DNA of 64,000 bases, taken from NCBI RefSeq assembly GCF_017329615.1, contig NZ_JAFMTW010000005.1:1-64000 (forward strand), given 5' to 3'. Origin of the DNA: Alicyclobacillus suci. GTDB taxonomy: Bacteria; Bacillota; Bacilli; Alicyclobacillales; Alicyclobacillaceae. Positions 35,179 to 44,303 of the stretch are shown here, one piece after another (the stretch's first letter is position 1; each line of letters begins with the position of its first letter). Under the pieces are notes generated by a model. That model was not told the origin of the DNA and made no database searches. It saw only the letters and a program-made list of their open reading frames with translations. The position numbers were made by a program, and so were the translations under genes.

Positions 35179-36417
35179 GTGTTTGGGTATCTACCTCATG
35201 TCGTGAAAACTGCTGTGGCGGTTGTGCTCGCCACCTCCGGTGTGACAACCGCAGCCGTAGCGAGCCAGCAAGCGCCAGCCTCGAAGGGGACGTTGGTCGC
35301 ACTGGGCGATTCCATCACGTTCGGTTATAACTTGGCGGATACGGCGGGCAACACGGTGGCATCGAAATCGGCATATCCGGCGTTGATGGCGAAAGCAGAA
35401 GGATTCCGCGTATCTGATCTCGGCGTACCCGGATGGACATCGACAGATTTGCTCGCGGCACTCAAGACTCCGAGTTTCAGTCGAGCGGTACGAGGCGCTT
35501 CCGTACTCACCCTCGACATCGGCAGCAACGATTTGTTGCAATGGGCCGATAAAGCTGGACTGTTGGCGGATGCTACGAGTCAAAGCGCTCCGACGTTGAG
35601 TACGAATCAGCAAATTCAGGCTGCAGCCGTGTTAGCCCAATTTGGGGTGAACTTTGACAAGATTGTGGCACGCATCCGAAGTCTGACGTCGGCGCCGATT
35701 GTCGCGTTCAATTTATATGATCCTTTCCCCAGTTCTTCTCCTTTGTCTAACATCGATGAGTTGATGGAGGAAGTGGAAAACGAGGAAATCTTAGAGATTG
35801 CGGGACAATACAAGAACGTCGCTGTTGCGGATGCGCACACTGCCTTCGCTGGCAAGCAAACGGCCGATGTACGGATTGCCGAGGGTGATGTGCATCCGAC
35901 GCCCAGTGGGCAACAGGCGCTTGCGCGCGTAGGCGAACAGGCGCTCGCGCCACTTTTGGCGAAGCGACAAAAGCCCGCAAGCGCAAGTGGTGTGACGGGT
36001 TTGTTGGCTGGTAGTGTCGACCAAGCGGGAGGTCGTCTTACGGGACATGTCAATGGAAGTACCGTGACGTTGCAGGTGCCTGCGAATGCAGTCCAGGCGG
36101 ACACGGAAGTGGCGCTAACCAGTCAGCAACTTTCCGCGAGTTCTGCGGCCGCCGCCTTAGGGGCTACGCTACCGAAGGGGAAGTTTGCTGTCGAGATGGC
36201 AGTGAATCTGGGCGCGGCCCAAAAGTTTGCGAAGAAGTATACGTTGACCATCCAAAATAGCGCCATCGAGAAGGGCGCAAAAGTTTATGCGTTGTCCGGC
36301 ACAAAACTTACGGCGGTCAGTGGTGCGTCGGTGAAAAAAGGGCAGGTGAGTGTTCAGGCATCGAGTGCGACGGATTTCGTCGTCTTGAACCCACCGCCGT
36401 CGACGAAAACGGGGTAA
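35179..36417 (+). CDS. secreted SGNH/GDSL esterase with C-terminal extension
   Basis: 412 residues. A signal peptide covers about 1-30 (cleavage near VASQQA). The SGNH hydrolase domain follows: nucleophile S45 in ALGDSITFG, the block III motif DIGSNDLL, and D237/H239 in GDVHPTPSG. After about residue 265 comes an extra region of 150 residues with ZU5-like beta-strand sequence (LQVPANAVQADTEVALTS) and no membrane anchor. GTG 35179 has AAAGGAGGTG seven bases before it. It likely acts on esters outside the cell, for example acylated glycans or lipids; the substrate is unknown. Confidence 0.87.
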   Translation: MFGYLPHVVKTAVAVVLATSGVTTAAVASQQAPASKGTLVALGDSITFGYNLADTAGNTVASKSAYPALMAKAEGFRVSDLGVPGWTSTDLLAALKTPSFSRAVRGASVLTLDIGSNDLLQWADKAGLLADATSQSAPTLSTNQQIQAAAVLAQFGVNFDKIVARIRSLTSAPIVAFNLYDPFPSSSPLSNIDELMEEVENEEILEIAGQYKNVAVADAHTAFAGKQTADVRIAEGDVHPTPSGQQALARVGEQALAPLLAKRQKPASASGVTGLLAGSVDQAGGRLTGHVNGSTVTLQVPANAVQADTEVALTSQQLSASSAAAALGATLPKGKFAVEMAVNLGAAQKFAKKYTLTIQNSAIEKGAKVYALSGTKLTAVSGASVKKGQVSVQASSATDFVVLNPPPSTKTG

Positions 36418-36418
36418 A

Positions 36419-36457
36419 CGCTCAGACTGCTGCGTTGCCAATTCTGCAGTCTGAGCG
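36419..36457. terminator. bidirectional hairpin between convergent genes
   Basis: CGCTCAGACTGC (36419-36430) pairs with GCAGTCTGAGCG (36446-36457) in the 46-base gap between the esterase and the MFS gene. No T run. Confidence 0.65.
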
Positions 36458-36463
36458 CGCGCG

Positions 36464-37648
36464 TTAGGCGTCCATTGCCTGTTCTCTTGGCTTTGGCCGC
36501 GTCGGTTTTGGTGCGAGGACGAATGTACAGAGAACGGCAATGGCACTGATGCCGCTGACACAATAAAATCCGCCAGCTAGGCCAAACGCGTCGCCAATCC
36601 AGCCCACGATGGCTGGCCCGCCAAACATTCCGAGCGAATAAATGGCTTGGTAGAAGCCCATCGCCGTGGCTCGGCGTGTCGGATGGACGTGTTTAATGGC
36701 CAGCCCCATCAAGACAGGCATGCACAGCCCTTGGCCGAGTCCGTTGCATGCCTGTGTCACGTATAACCAGGTCAGGGAGTGAACGGCCGGAATCAGGGCG
36801 GTAAATATCGCTGCGATGATAAAGCCGCTGACGACGACGTTGCGCTCACCGAGTTTGCGCGACAAGGCTCCACCACTGTAAAGGGAGGCGACGGCATTTG
36901 GCAGTGTCGTTACCAGTGTCAGCACACTGAGGTCGATTTTATTCGCGCCAAGGTGTGTGGCTTGTGTAGGCGAAAAGCCAAACATCGTCGAAAATGTTAT
37001 CACTTGTGCCAAGACGGCGAGAATGGATACGCCAATCACGATTTTATCCCGCCCAACCGTGATTAGTTCCTTTGGATTCATCCCTTCCGTACCAGTTACA
37101 GGTGGATTGTCGCGGATGCCAAAACTGAAGATAGTTCCTATGATGCCGCCGCTGACGGCGAGCCAGAAGGCCGCGTGCCAACCATTGTGTTGCGCGACGA
37201 TGCCACCGAGCGTGGTTGCCAGAAGCTGGCCAATTGATGTGAAGAAGCTGATGACGCCCATCGCTTTGGGAGCGCTTTCCGGACTGTGATAGCTCGCGTA
37301 GAGAACGGTGAAGACGACCCAACTGGCTGCGGCAACACCGGCAAGCAGGCGAAAGACGAGTGCTGCCCACAGCGAATGGGTGAGCGCAAACCCTAAACTA
37401 CTTAATGTTCCGACAGCGACACCGCCAATGATAAATGGCTTGCGTGTGCCAATTCGGTCAGACCACACGCCTAGGGGAATGCGGACGAGCATCTGTGAGA
37501 ATCCGTATGATCCGACGATGATCCCAGAGACGGCCAAACTCCCACCGAGTGCGGTGACATACGGAGATAGCAAAGGCACGTAAGTATAGGTCGAGAACCA
37601 ATAAAACATGGTGACGATATAAAAAATGGCCATCCGATTTGGTGTCAT
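36464..37648 (-). CDS. MFS transporter
   Basis: 394 residues, twelve predicted membrane segments, with SDRIGTRKPFIIGG after segment 2 as in drug/metabolite MFS carriers. The ATG at 37648 has AAGGAGTG close upstream; the longer frame to 37747 overlaps the divergent gene. It faces a Gfo/Idh/MocA oxidoreductase across a 92-base gap, so the two may be regulated together. Substrate not evident. Confidence 0.85.
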   Translation of the reverse strand: MTPNRMAIFYIVTMFYWFSTYTYVPLLSPYVTALGGSLAVSGIIVGSYGFSQMLVRIPLGVWSDRIGTRKPFIIGGVAVGTLSSLGFALTHSLWAALVFRLLAGVAAASWVVFTVLYASYHSPESAPKAMGVISFFTSIGQLLATTLGGIVAQHNGWHAAFWLAVSGGIIGTIFSFGIRDNPPVTGTEGMNPKELITVGRDKIVIGVSILAVLAQVITFSTMFGFSPTQATHLGANKIDLSVLTLVTTLPNAVASLYSGGALSRKLGERNVVVSGFIIAAIFTALIPAVHSLTWLYVTQACNGLGQGLCMPVLMGLAIKHVHPTRRATAMGFYQAIYSLGMFGGPAIVGWIGDAFGLAGGFYCVSGISAIAVLCTFVLAPKPTRPKPREQAMDA

Positions 37649-37740
37649 TTGAAGACACTCCTTGTCTGACAAATAGAGCCAAGTGAGACATCTAGAGTGA
37701 GTGTATCCTGTTTTATACGCATTGAGAAGGAGTGATTCGC

Positions 37741-38730
37741 ATGACAAACCAGAAACTGCGCTTTGGGGTCATTGGCTGTGCGGATATCGCAATGAAGTCT
37801 GTCATTCCAGGTATTCAGCAATCGGATTTCGCAGAAGTCGTCGCCATTGCCAGTCGCCAAGCCGACAAAGCGACAGCTGCGGCGAAGCAATTTGGCATCG
37901 CACGCGCCTATGGGCGCTATGAAGACCTGCTCGAAGACGATGACGTTGACGCAGTGTATATTCCGTTGCCAAACCATCTTCATTACGAGTGGACGCTTCG
38001 CGCAGCTGCTGCGGGCAAGCACGTCCTCTGTGAGAAGCCGTTGGCGCTCGACGCAGCACAGGCGCAAGCGATGGTAGAGGCGTGTGCAGATGCCGGTGTC
38101 TTGTTGGCGGAGGCCTTTATGTATCGTTATCATCCGCGCTATGCTCGTATAAAAGAGATTATCGCATCCGGTGAAATCGGCGAGATTCGCGGCATTCGCG
38201 GTGCGTTTACCTTCAACAACGCGGCAGACACCGCAAACGTGCGCTACCGTCGTGCGATGGGTGGCGGTTCTCTCTACGATGTCGGCTGTTATCCGATTAG
38301 CGCGGCGCGGTTGCTGCTTGACCGTGAACCGGTGGCCGTGACCGTGCAGGGCTTCTTATCTTCCCAACACGATGACGTCGACATGATGGCAGCAGGCCTC
38401 CTTGAATTCCCTGGCGATGTGGCATTACTTTTTGATTGCGGCATGTGGGCGGCTTCCCGCAACACGTTGGAAATCGTCGGAAGTGTCGGGCGGATCGAGC
38501 TACCTTACGCTTTCCTTGGCGATGCCACCTTTTTTGTGGCAACCGATGATGACCGTCGCGAGGAGACATTCCCACCGTTAAATCCTTACACGCTTCAGGC
38601 TGACAGCTTTGCTCGCAGCGCCCTGTTTGGAGAGCCGTTGGCATTTGAACCAGTGGACGCAGTCAACAACATGCGCGTCATTGATGCATGCTTGCGTTCG
38701 ATGGCATCGCGGCAGCGGATCGTGTTGTAA
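37741..38730 (+). CDS. Gfo/Idh/MocA-family sugar oxidoreductase
   Basis: 329 residues. The Rossmann domain starts LRFGVIGCADIAMKSVIPGI; the conserved AAGKHVLCEKPLALDAAQA (about 95-113) and GGGSLYDVGCYPISAARLL (about 178-196, catalytic Asp/Tyr area) are typical of the glucose-fructose oxidoreductase / xylose-dehydrogenase branch. AAGGAGTG is eight bases before ATG 37741. It is divergent from an MFS gene and followed by a ribulokinase remnant. A pentose or hexose dehydrogenase role is plausible. Confidence 0.88.
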   Translation: MTNQKLRFGVIGCADIAMKSVIPGIQQSDFAEVVAIASRQADKATAAAKQFGIARAYGRYEDLLEDDDVDAVYIPLPNHLHYEWTLRAAAAGKHVLCEKPLALDAAQAQAMVEACADAGVLLAEAFMYRYHPRYARIKEIIASGEIGEIRGIRGAFTFNNAADTANVRYRRAMGGGSLYDVGCYPISAARLLLDREPVAVTVQGFLSSQHDDVDMMAAGLLEFPGDVALLFDCGMWAASRNTLEIVGSVGRIELPYAFLGDATFFVATDDDRREETFPPLNPYTLQADSFARSALFGEPLAFEPVDAVNNMRVIDACLRSMASRQRIVL

Positions 38731-38800
38731 TGTCGAATTGTCGTAGGGCAATCGCGTACAAGCGCACATTGGGTTTGGAAAGGTGAAGGTGGCCACTTTC

Positions 38801-38930
38801 GTGAGTCGATATACGATAGAGTTGGATTTTGGCACGGGGGGTGATTGCCGATGTCGAGACGGGCCAGGTCGTCGGACGTCACCGCACGGTATACGCGTAT
38901 GGCGTGCTCTCGGACAGGCCCCCGTGCCAC
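38801..38930 (+). pseudogene. N-terminal remnant of a ribulokinase
   Basis: From GTG 38801 the frame reads SRYTIELDFGT, the FGGY-kinase start; at about 38837 it shifts to a second frame reading VIADVETGQVVGRHRTVYAY then GVLSDR, which matches the early part of ribulokinase-type FGGY kinases (the expected ESGR after DFGT is missing). Nothing of the other 450 or more residues remains. The rest of the 38731-39141 gap holds the GntR promoter and operator but no gene. Confidence 0.6.
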
Positions 38931-39022
38931 CCCGTCCTCTCCACCGCTCTCATATATTTTTCCTCTATCTCCTCTGGCAAACGCTTTCATATAAATTAAA
39001 CAATTTGAATGTACATAAAACA

Positions 39023-39052
39023 TTGACCTATCCGAAAATTTAGCCTTATAAT
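39023..39052 (+). promoter_or_regulatory. strong sigma-A promoter of the GntR-ABC unit
   Basis: TTGACC (39023-39028) and TATAAT (39047-39052) with an 18-base spacer in an AT-rich stretch; the transcription start would fall near 39059. Confidence 0.75.
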
Positions 39053-39068
39053 CTTCCTAAATTAAATA

Positions 39069-39085
39069 CGGTCGACGGTCGACCG
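39069..39085. promoter_or_regulatory. 17-base palindrome, candidate GntR operator
   Basis: CGGTCGAC-G-GTCGACCG is a perfect 8+1+8 palindrome about ten bases after the predicted transcription start. GntR/FadR-type regulators bind palindromes with GTNGNAC-like cores, and the next gene encodes such a regulator, so autoregulation is likely. Confidence 0.7.
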
Positions 39086-39141
39086 AAGGGATTTTGAGTC
39101 AAATCGCTTTATGGGATGTTTTGCTTGAGGGGAGGTAGAAA

Positions 39142-39843
39142 GTGACACCGATTCAACGTGCGCTACCGTTGGTCAACCAAGTTTATGAACATTTGCGAGC
39201 GGCAATTTTGAGTGGTGAACTTCGGCCCGGTGAGAAAATTGTCGAGACGAAGCTCGCTGCCGAGTTAGCGGTGAGCCGGAGTCCAGTGCGCGAGGCCATG
39301 CGATTGCTGACCAATGAACAGTTGCTCGTGGAACAAGGTGGGGCGCTTCACGTGTTTTTGCCCACGATTGACGACTTCCACGAATTGTCAGACCTTCGTC
39401 TGGCGATTGAACCCGCTGCGGCGGCCTTGGCTGCACGGCGGTTTGAACAAATCGACGACGAACATTTGCGGGCGAACTTGGAAGCGACAGAAACCTGTTT
39501 GGCATCCGGTGACAGACGTGGTATCGTTCCGCTGAACAACCAGTTTCACCAATCAATTTGGCTGTGCGGGGGAAACAGTCGTTTTGTTCGTATCATGGAA
39601 AACGTGTCTGCACTCATTCAGTATTATGGCGCCCTCGTACTCGACATCAACAATCAGCAAACCAATATCCTGCAAGAGCATGGAGAAATTTATACCGCTT
39701 TAAAGGCCGGGGACGAGCTGGCCGCGCGAGATGCGATGTACCGGCACATTTTGAAAGACCTACAGGTTATTGAGCGGTTTGTTGCAAAGTCCGGCGGAAC
39801 TATTTTGAATTTTCCATACTTTGTACCATCACAAGAAAAATAG
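39142..39843 (+). CDS. GntR-family regulator with FCD ligand domain
   Basis: 233 residues. The N-terminal winged helix (LRAAILSGELRPGEKIVETK and AVSRSPVREAMRLL, about 15-65) is followed by an all-helical FCD domain of about 140 residues with conserved His/Asp positions (LNNQFHQSIWLCGGN). GTG 39142 has GGGGAGG about eight bases upstream. It is 17 bases before the ABC binding-protein gene and behind a strong promoter with a palindrome, so it most likely represses its own operon until a carboxylate-type ligand is present. Confidence 0.9.
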   Translation: MTPIQRALPLVNQVYEHLRAAILSGELRPGEKIVETKLAAELAVSRSPVREAMRLLTNEQLLVEQGGALHVFLPTIDDFHELSDLRLAIEPAAAALAARRFEQIDDEHLRANLEATETCLASGDRRGIVPLNNQFHQSIWLCGGNSRFVRIMENVSALIQYYGALVLDINNQQTNILQEHGEIYTALKAGDELAARDAMYRHILKDLQVIERFVAKSGGTILNFPYFVPSQEK

Positions 39844-39860
39844 TAGGGGAGTTGTGCTAG

Positions 39861-41429
39861 GTGAAAAAGGCAGGAACGTCGCTCGCCGTCATCGCTACGC
39901 TGATTGCTATGGGTGCCGTTGTCGGATGTGGCAGCGGTGGAACAAATAATGCAGCAGGAACGGCAGGGAATGCCGCCAACACGACGGCGCCCTCCACGGG
40001 TAGTCAGACGGGTGTGCTCAATGTGGGGTTGCAGGCAGATCCATCGACGCTTGACCCAGCGCTCTCGAGTGCGCTGGTTGATCGCCAGGTCATGGCCAAC
40101 ATTTATGACACACTTTTTGCACTCACGCCCGATGGCAAGATTGTTCCTGATCTCGTCAAGACCTACGAGGTGTCGTCCGACGGCAAGACCTACACGTTCC
40201 ACTTGCAGACGGGCGTCAAATTCCAGGACGGGACGACGTTTGATGCGGCTGCAGTGAAGTTTAATTTGCAGAGAGATATGGCCAAGACCTCCGCGAGAGC
40301 CAGTGAACTCAATATGATTCAGTCGGTTGACACGCCGGATAGCAATACGGTCGTGTTGCATTTGAAAGCACCTTACAGTCCGTTGCTCGGCGTGTTGACG
40401 GATAGGGCTGGGATGATGGTGTCTCCGGCAGCAGTGAAAAAGTATGGGGACGACTACGCGAACCATCCTGTGGGGACAGGTCCTTACATCTTTGAGAGCC
40501 GCGTGAAGGGTGACCATATTACGGTGAAAGCCAACCCGAACTACTGGAAGGGCGCACCGAAGATTCAGCAGGTGACATTTAAGGCGTTTAGTGACCCGAA
40601 TGTCGAGTTGACGAACTTGGAGAACGGCGCCATTCAGCTGTCTGACCAAGTGCCTGCACAGTCCCTGTCGTCACTGCAGCAGAACGCGAACTTCGTCGTC
40701 TCCAACACGCCAGGTTTAGGTTATCAAGGTGTTTATTTGAATACGAGCGAGGCGCCGTTTAACAATCAGTATCTGCGGGAAGCGGTGGATGCTGCAATTG
40801 ATCGGCAAACAATTACGAATGTGGTGTTTAAGGGAGAGGCGTCACCCGCATGGGGCCCATTTAGCCCGAAATCACCCGTGTATGACGCAAAACAGGACAC
40901 ACCGCCTGCGCCAAATGGGGACGAGGTCAAGAAGTTTTTAAAAGAGGCAGGTGACCCGAACGGCTTTACGTTTACGCTGCAAACGGCGAACAGTCCTGTC
41001 ACTGCCGAGGTCGCCCAGATTATGCAAAGCATGCTCGCGAAGTACAACATCACGATGAAGATTCAGCAGCTCGAGTTCGGTACGCTGTTGTCCAACAATA
41101 CGAATCACGCCTTCCAAGCGTCTGCGCTCGGGTGGTCGGGCCGGATTGATCCAGATCAGAACACCTACCAGTTCTGGCATACCGATGGTCCGCAAAACGG
41201 ATCGAACTTCAGTGACCCGACCGTCGATAAATTGCTAGACGAAGCCCGACAAGTCGGCGACATGTCGAAGCGCAAAGCCATTTATTCGCAATTTATGGAT
41301 GAGATGCATAAACAAGACCCATACATTTTTATCTACTTCCAAAATAACACGTATGCCTACTCGAAAAATCTGCAAGGCTTTCAGGCGTATCCGGATGGGG
41401 TTTTCCGCATCGCCGACATGTCCATTTGA
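39861..41429 (+). CDS. ABC importer substrate-binding lipoprotein (family 5, peptide/opine type)
   Basis: 522 residues. Signal peptide with lipobox ending VVGC, C23, then an Ala/Asn/Thr-rich linker and the SBP_bac_5 fold: LNVGLQADPSTLDPALSS (about 53-70), TGPYIFE.. and NPNYWKGAPKIQQVTF. Family members bind oligopeptides, opines, nickel-chelators or glycosides. GTG 39861 follows the regulator closely. The two permeases come next after a 110-base gap. Confidence 0.92.
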   Translation: MKKAGTSLAVIATLIAMGAVVGCGSGGTNNAAGTAGNAANTTAPSTGSQTGVLNVGLQADPSTLDPALSSALVDRQVMANIYDTLFALTPDGKIVPDLVKTYEVSSDGKTYTFHLQTGVKFQDGTTFDAAAVKFNLQRDMAKTSARASELNMIQSVDTPDSNTVVLHLKAPYSPLLGVLTDRAGMMVSPAAVKKYGDDYANHPVGTGPYIFESRVKGDHITVKANPNYWKGAPKIQQVTFKAFSDPNVELTNLENGAIQLSDQVPAQSLSSLQQNANFVVSNTPGLGYQGVYLNTSEAPFNNQYLREAVDAAIDRQTITNVVFKGEASPAWGPFSPKSPVYDAKQDTPPAPNGDEVKKFLKEAGDPNGFTFTLQTANSPVTAEVAQIMQSMLAKYNITMKIQQLEFGTLLSNNTNHAFQASALGWSGRIDPDQNTYQFWHTDGPQNGSNFSDPTVDKLLDEARQVGDMSKRKAIYSQFMDEMHKQDPYIFIYFQNNTYAYSKNLQGFQAYPDGVFRIADMSI

Positions 41430-41539
41430 CGTTGTCCCTCTTCACGAACGAAGCGGTGAGTCGAGTGTCACCTCGGAGATAGTTTCGGCTCCGGGGGGCA
41501 CTCGTACAAGTGGCAGCAATGATTTCGGGAGGTTTCGGT

Positions 41540-42493
41540 ATGGCATACATCGTGAAACGCCTTTTGACGATGATTCCCGTTCTTTTGTTTCTCAGTATGA
41601 TGGTGTTCAGTCTTATTCACCTAATCCCGGGAGATCCGGCACAAATCATCCTGGGACAGGATGCGACACCGTCAGCGGTGGCGGCGTTGCGCGCGCAAAT
41701 GGGTCTAAATCAGCCATTGTTCATGCAATATGTACAGTGGATGGGGAAATTGCTCCACGGAAATTTTGGGACGTCCTTGATTGACCACGAAGCAGTGATG
41801 AAGCTGATTGGCCAGCGGCTGCCAGTAACGGTGGAGTTGGCGATTGGCACATTGATTGTGGCACTTCTTATCGCCTTTCCGCTCGGCATCTTGGCGGCGG
41901 TGTATCGCGGGAAATGGGCAGATTTTGTGGCGTTGTTCACGTCGACCATTGGCCTTGCGGTTCCACCATTTTGGATTGGAATTATCTTTCTGTTGCTGTT
42001 CACTGTCAAGGTGCACTTGTTCCAGTCATCCGGATACGTGCCCATTTGGCAAAATCCGGGGCAGAATTTATCGACGATGATCTTGCCGATGGTCGCGACC
42101 GGTATCCGCGAAGCCGCCGTATTGTTGCGGATGTTGCGTTCGAGCCTGATGGAAGTGGTAGACCAGGACTTTGTCCGTACTGCACGCGCGAAGGGCCTGC
42201 GAGGGTTTGTTGTGATTGTCGGTCACGCATTGCCCAATGCTCTGATTCCTGTCGTCACGACCGCTGGAATACAGATTGCGGGCCTGCTTGGCGGCCTTGT
42301 CATCACGGAGCAGATTTTCTCCCTACCTGGATTTGGCCAACTGCTCGTCCAAAGCGTCTTCAGTCGCGATTATACGACAGTGCAAGGCGCGGCGATGGTG
42401 GCTGCGTTGATTGTCGTCGTCGTCAACTTAATTGTCGATCTCGTCTATGGCTTCGTCGACCCACGCATTCGTTTGACTGGAGGGAGGTCCTAG
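41540..42493 (+). CDS. ABC importer permease, DppB type
   Basis: 317 residues with six membrane segments. IVKRLLTMIPVLLFLSMMVF at the N-terminus and SLIHLIPGDPAQIILG are typical of DppB/OppB permeases, with the EAA-type loop TARAKGLRGFVVIVGHALPN (about 220-240). ATG 41540 has GGGAGGT about nine bases before; a longer frame from 41510 lacks such a site. Ends one base before the next permease. Confidence 0.92.
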   Translation: MAYIVKRLLTMIPVLLFLSMMVFSLIHLIPGDPAQIILGQDATPSAVAALRAQMGLNQPLFMQYVQWMGKLLHGNFGTSLIDHEAVMKLIGQRLPVTVELAIGTLIVALLIAFPLGILAAVYRGKWADFVALFTSTIGLAVPPFWIGIIFLLLFTVKVHLFQSSGYVPIWQNPGQNLSTMILPMVATGIREAAVLLRMLRSSLMEVVDQDFVRTARAKGLRGFVVIVGHALPNALIPVVTTAGIQIAGLLGGLVITEQIFSLPGFGQLLVQSVFSRDYTTVQGAAMVAALIVVVVNLIVDLVYGFVDPRIRLTGGRS

Positions 42494-42494
42494 T

Positions 42495-43385
42495 ATGGCG
42501 GTGCCAAAGGATGTCGTCAAAGAGGTGGCGACCACACCTGTGGTGGCCACCCGCAAGCGGCGCGGGCGCAAGTTATTTCGCAACAAACAGTTGTGGATTG
42601 GTGGTATTATAGTTGGCGTTGTGGTATTTGTCGCGATTTTCGCGCCGCTCTTGTCTCCAGTCGGACCCAACGTCAACGACTATACGAATATTCTCAAAGG
42701 GCCATCCGCGCATCACTGGTTTGGCACAGATCAGTTGGGCAGAGATCAGCTGGCGCGCACGATGATTGGGGCGCGCACGTCGATGGAAGTTGCGGTCGGC
42801 GCACTGGTCGTCGGGCTCGTGGTGGGCATTCCAATTGGACTTATCACAGGATTTTACCGTGGGTTTCTCGATGACTGGATTATTATGCGGATTATTGATG
42901 CGATACAGGCATTTCCATTTCTGATTTTGGCCTTAGTCTTAGCCGCGATGCTCGGGCCTGGCGCGCGCAACGCGATGATTGCCATCGGTATCGGCTATGT
43001 GCCCATTTTCGTGCGCACGGTTCGCGGACAGGTGATGGCTGAGTTTGAGAAAGAGTACGTGGTTGCGGCGAGATCGCTTGGGTCGACAGATTGGAGAATT
43101 ATGTGGAAACACATTCTGCCAAACTCGATGACGCCGTTGCTCGTGCAGGCGACCATGGCGATGGCGTCGGGGATTGTGGCTGAGGCGAGCTTGAGCTACT
43201 TGGGACTTGGCGTTCAGCCGCCGACGGCGAGTTGGGGCACGATGTTGCAAAATGCTCAAGGCTATCTTGGCCAGGCGCCATGGCTGGCCATCGTACCAGG
43301 CTTGGCGATTGTCGTGTCGGTACTTGGGTTCAACGTCCTGGGTGACGGTATCCAGCGATGGCTAGATCCGCGGCAGGAGAGGTAG
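42495..43385 (+). CDS. ABC importer permease, DppC type
   Basis: 296 residues, about six membrane segments. HHWFGTDQLGRDQLARTMIG (about 75-94) is the hallmark of DppC/OppC permeases and VAARSLGSTDWRIMWKHILP the EAA loop. ATG 42495 follows the previous stop by one base with GGAGGGAGG upstream. No ATPase gene follows; the next gene is a DUF1275 protein, so the importer must borrow ATPases from elsewhere. Confidence 0.92.
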   Translation: MAVPKDVVKEVATTPVVATRKRRGRKLFRNKQLWIGGIIVGVVVFVAIFAPLLSPVGPNVNDYTNILKGPSAHHWFGTDQLGRDQLARTMIGARTSMEVAVGALVVGLVVGIPIGLITGFYRGFLDDWIIMRIIDAIQAFPFLILALVLAAMLGPGARNAMIAIGIGYVPIFVRTVRGQVMAEFEKEYVVAARSLGSTDWRIMWKHILPNSMTPLLVQATMAMASGIVAEASLSYLGLGVQPPTASWGTMLQNAQGYLGQAPWLAIVPGLAIVVSVLGFNVLGDGIQRWLDPRQER

Positions 43386-43428
43386 GCTGCGAAGGGGATT
43401 TTCACATCTCACGGAAGGGTCGGTGGTT

Positions 43429-44226
43429 ATGACGAAGAGCAACGATTCATCTGCACCCGTAGTGGCTGACAAATTGGCGGGGAAACAGGCGCACAGTGTA
43501 CTGCTGCTTCTCTCCGGTGTGGGTGGATATATTGATGCGTTCAGTTGCCTGGCGCTCAGCCACGTATTCACGGCCAATATGACAGGTAATGTCGTGTTGC
43601 TTGGCATTGAGATGGTGTCGGGCGACATCATGTCTTCCGTCCGATCCGGCATCGCACTTGTCGCCTTTTTTATCGGCGTCATTGTGGGCTGGCTGATATT
43701 ACACGCCGGGAGTGCCTCCTTGGCACCTCGTCGACGGATGCTTGCGGCGCTGGCGCTCGAGGCGGTCTCGCTCGTCGTGTTAGCCGTGATGTTAGTCGCT
43801 GTTCCGCAACTGTCTGAAGGTCAGGTTGAGTTGTGCATTGCGTTGTCGTCTGTGGGCATGGGGATTCAAAGCGTTGTCGCGCGCCTCATTAATATTCAAG
43901 GTGTGACGACGACGTATATCACAGGTATGATGGTGACTGCGGTCGAATCGATTCTCAAAGGATTTAAAACGCCATCTGCGGCCATGGCGGCAGCTTCCAC
44001 CACAAATTCCAGTAAGTCGAGTCCATGGAAGTTTCCGATGGCTGCTGCTGTCGTCTATGTCGCTGGGGCCTTAGCGGGCGGTCTTTTGACGCTGCATTTA
44101 TATCGGCTTACGGGCTTTGGCGCGCTCTTGGTTGTCCTTTGCGTCATGGTCATTACGTTCTGGGGTCGGCGTTCGAAGCGACGCCACGTGCTTGCTTCGC
44201 AAAATGTGCAAACGTTGTCCCCATAA
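43429..44226 (+). CDS. DUF1275 (YoaK-like) membrane protein
   Basis: 266 residues, about six membrane segments. The family hallmark GYIDAFSCLALSHVFTANMT followed by GNVVLLG is near residues 25-50, and ALSSVGMGIQSVVARLINI in the middle. Function unknown. It is 43 bases after the ABC permease, ahead of a terminator, so it may be the last gene of that operon. GGAAGGGT precedes ATG 43429. Confidence 0.85.
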   Translation: MTKSNDSSAPVVADKLAGKQAHSVLLLLSGVGGYIDAFSCLALSHVFTANMTGNVVLLGIEMVSGDIMSSVRSGIALVAFFIGVIVGWLILHAGSASLAPRRRMLAALALEAVSLVVLAVMLVAVPQLSEGQVELCIALSSVGMGIQSVVARLINIQGVTTTYITGMMVTAVESILKGFKTPSAAMAAASTTNSSKSSPWKFPMAAAVVYVAGALAGGLLTLHLYRLTGFGALLVVLCVMVITFWGRRSKRRHVLASQNVQTLSP

Positions 44227-44247
44227 CTTCAACATAGTGAAAAAATG

Positions 44248-44295
44248 GTGAAAAAAACAGCGTGCGCGGTACACCGCACAGGCTGCTTTTTTCAC
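44248..44295. terminator. bidirectional terminator
   Basis: GTGAAAAAAA at 44248-44257 pairs with TTTTTTCAC ending at 44295, enclosing GTGCG/CGCAC-type inner pairing. It serves the DUF1275 gene on plus and msrB on minus. Confidence 0.8.
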
Positions 44296-44303
44296 ATGAC
44301 GGC

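Noticed and set aside
39690-40649. 319-residue minus-strand frame
   Set aside because: Antisense to the binding-protein gene, low-complexity Arg/Cys/His composition and no ribosome binding site.
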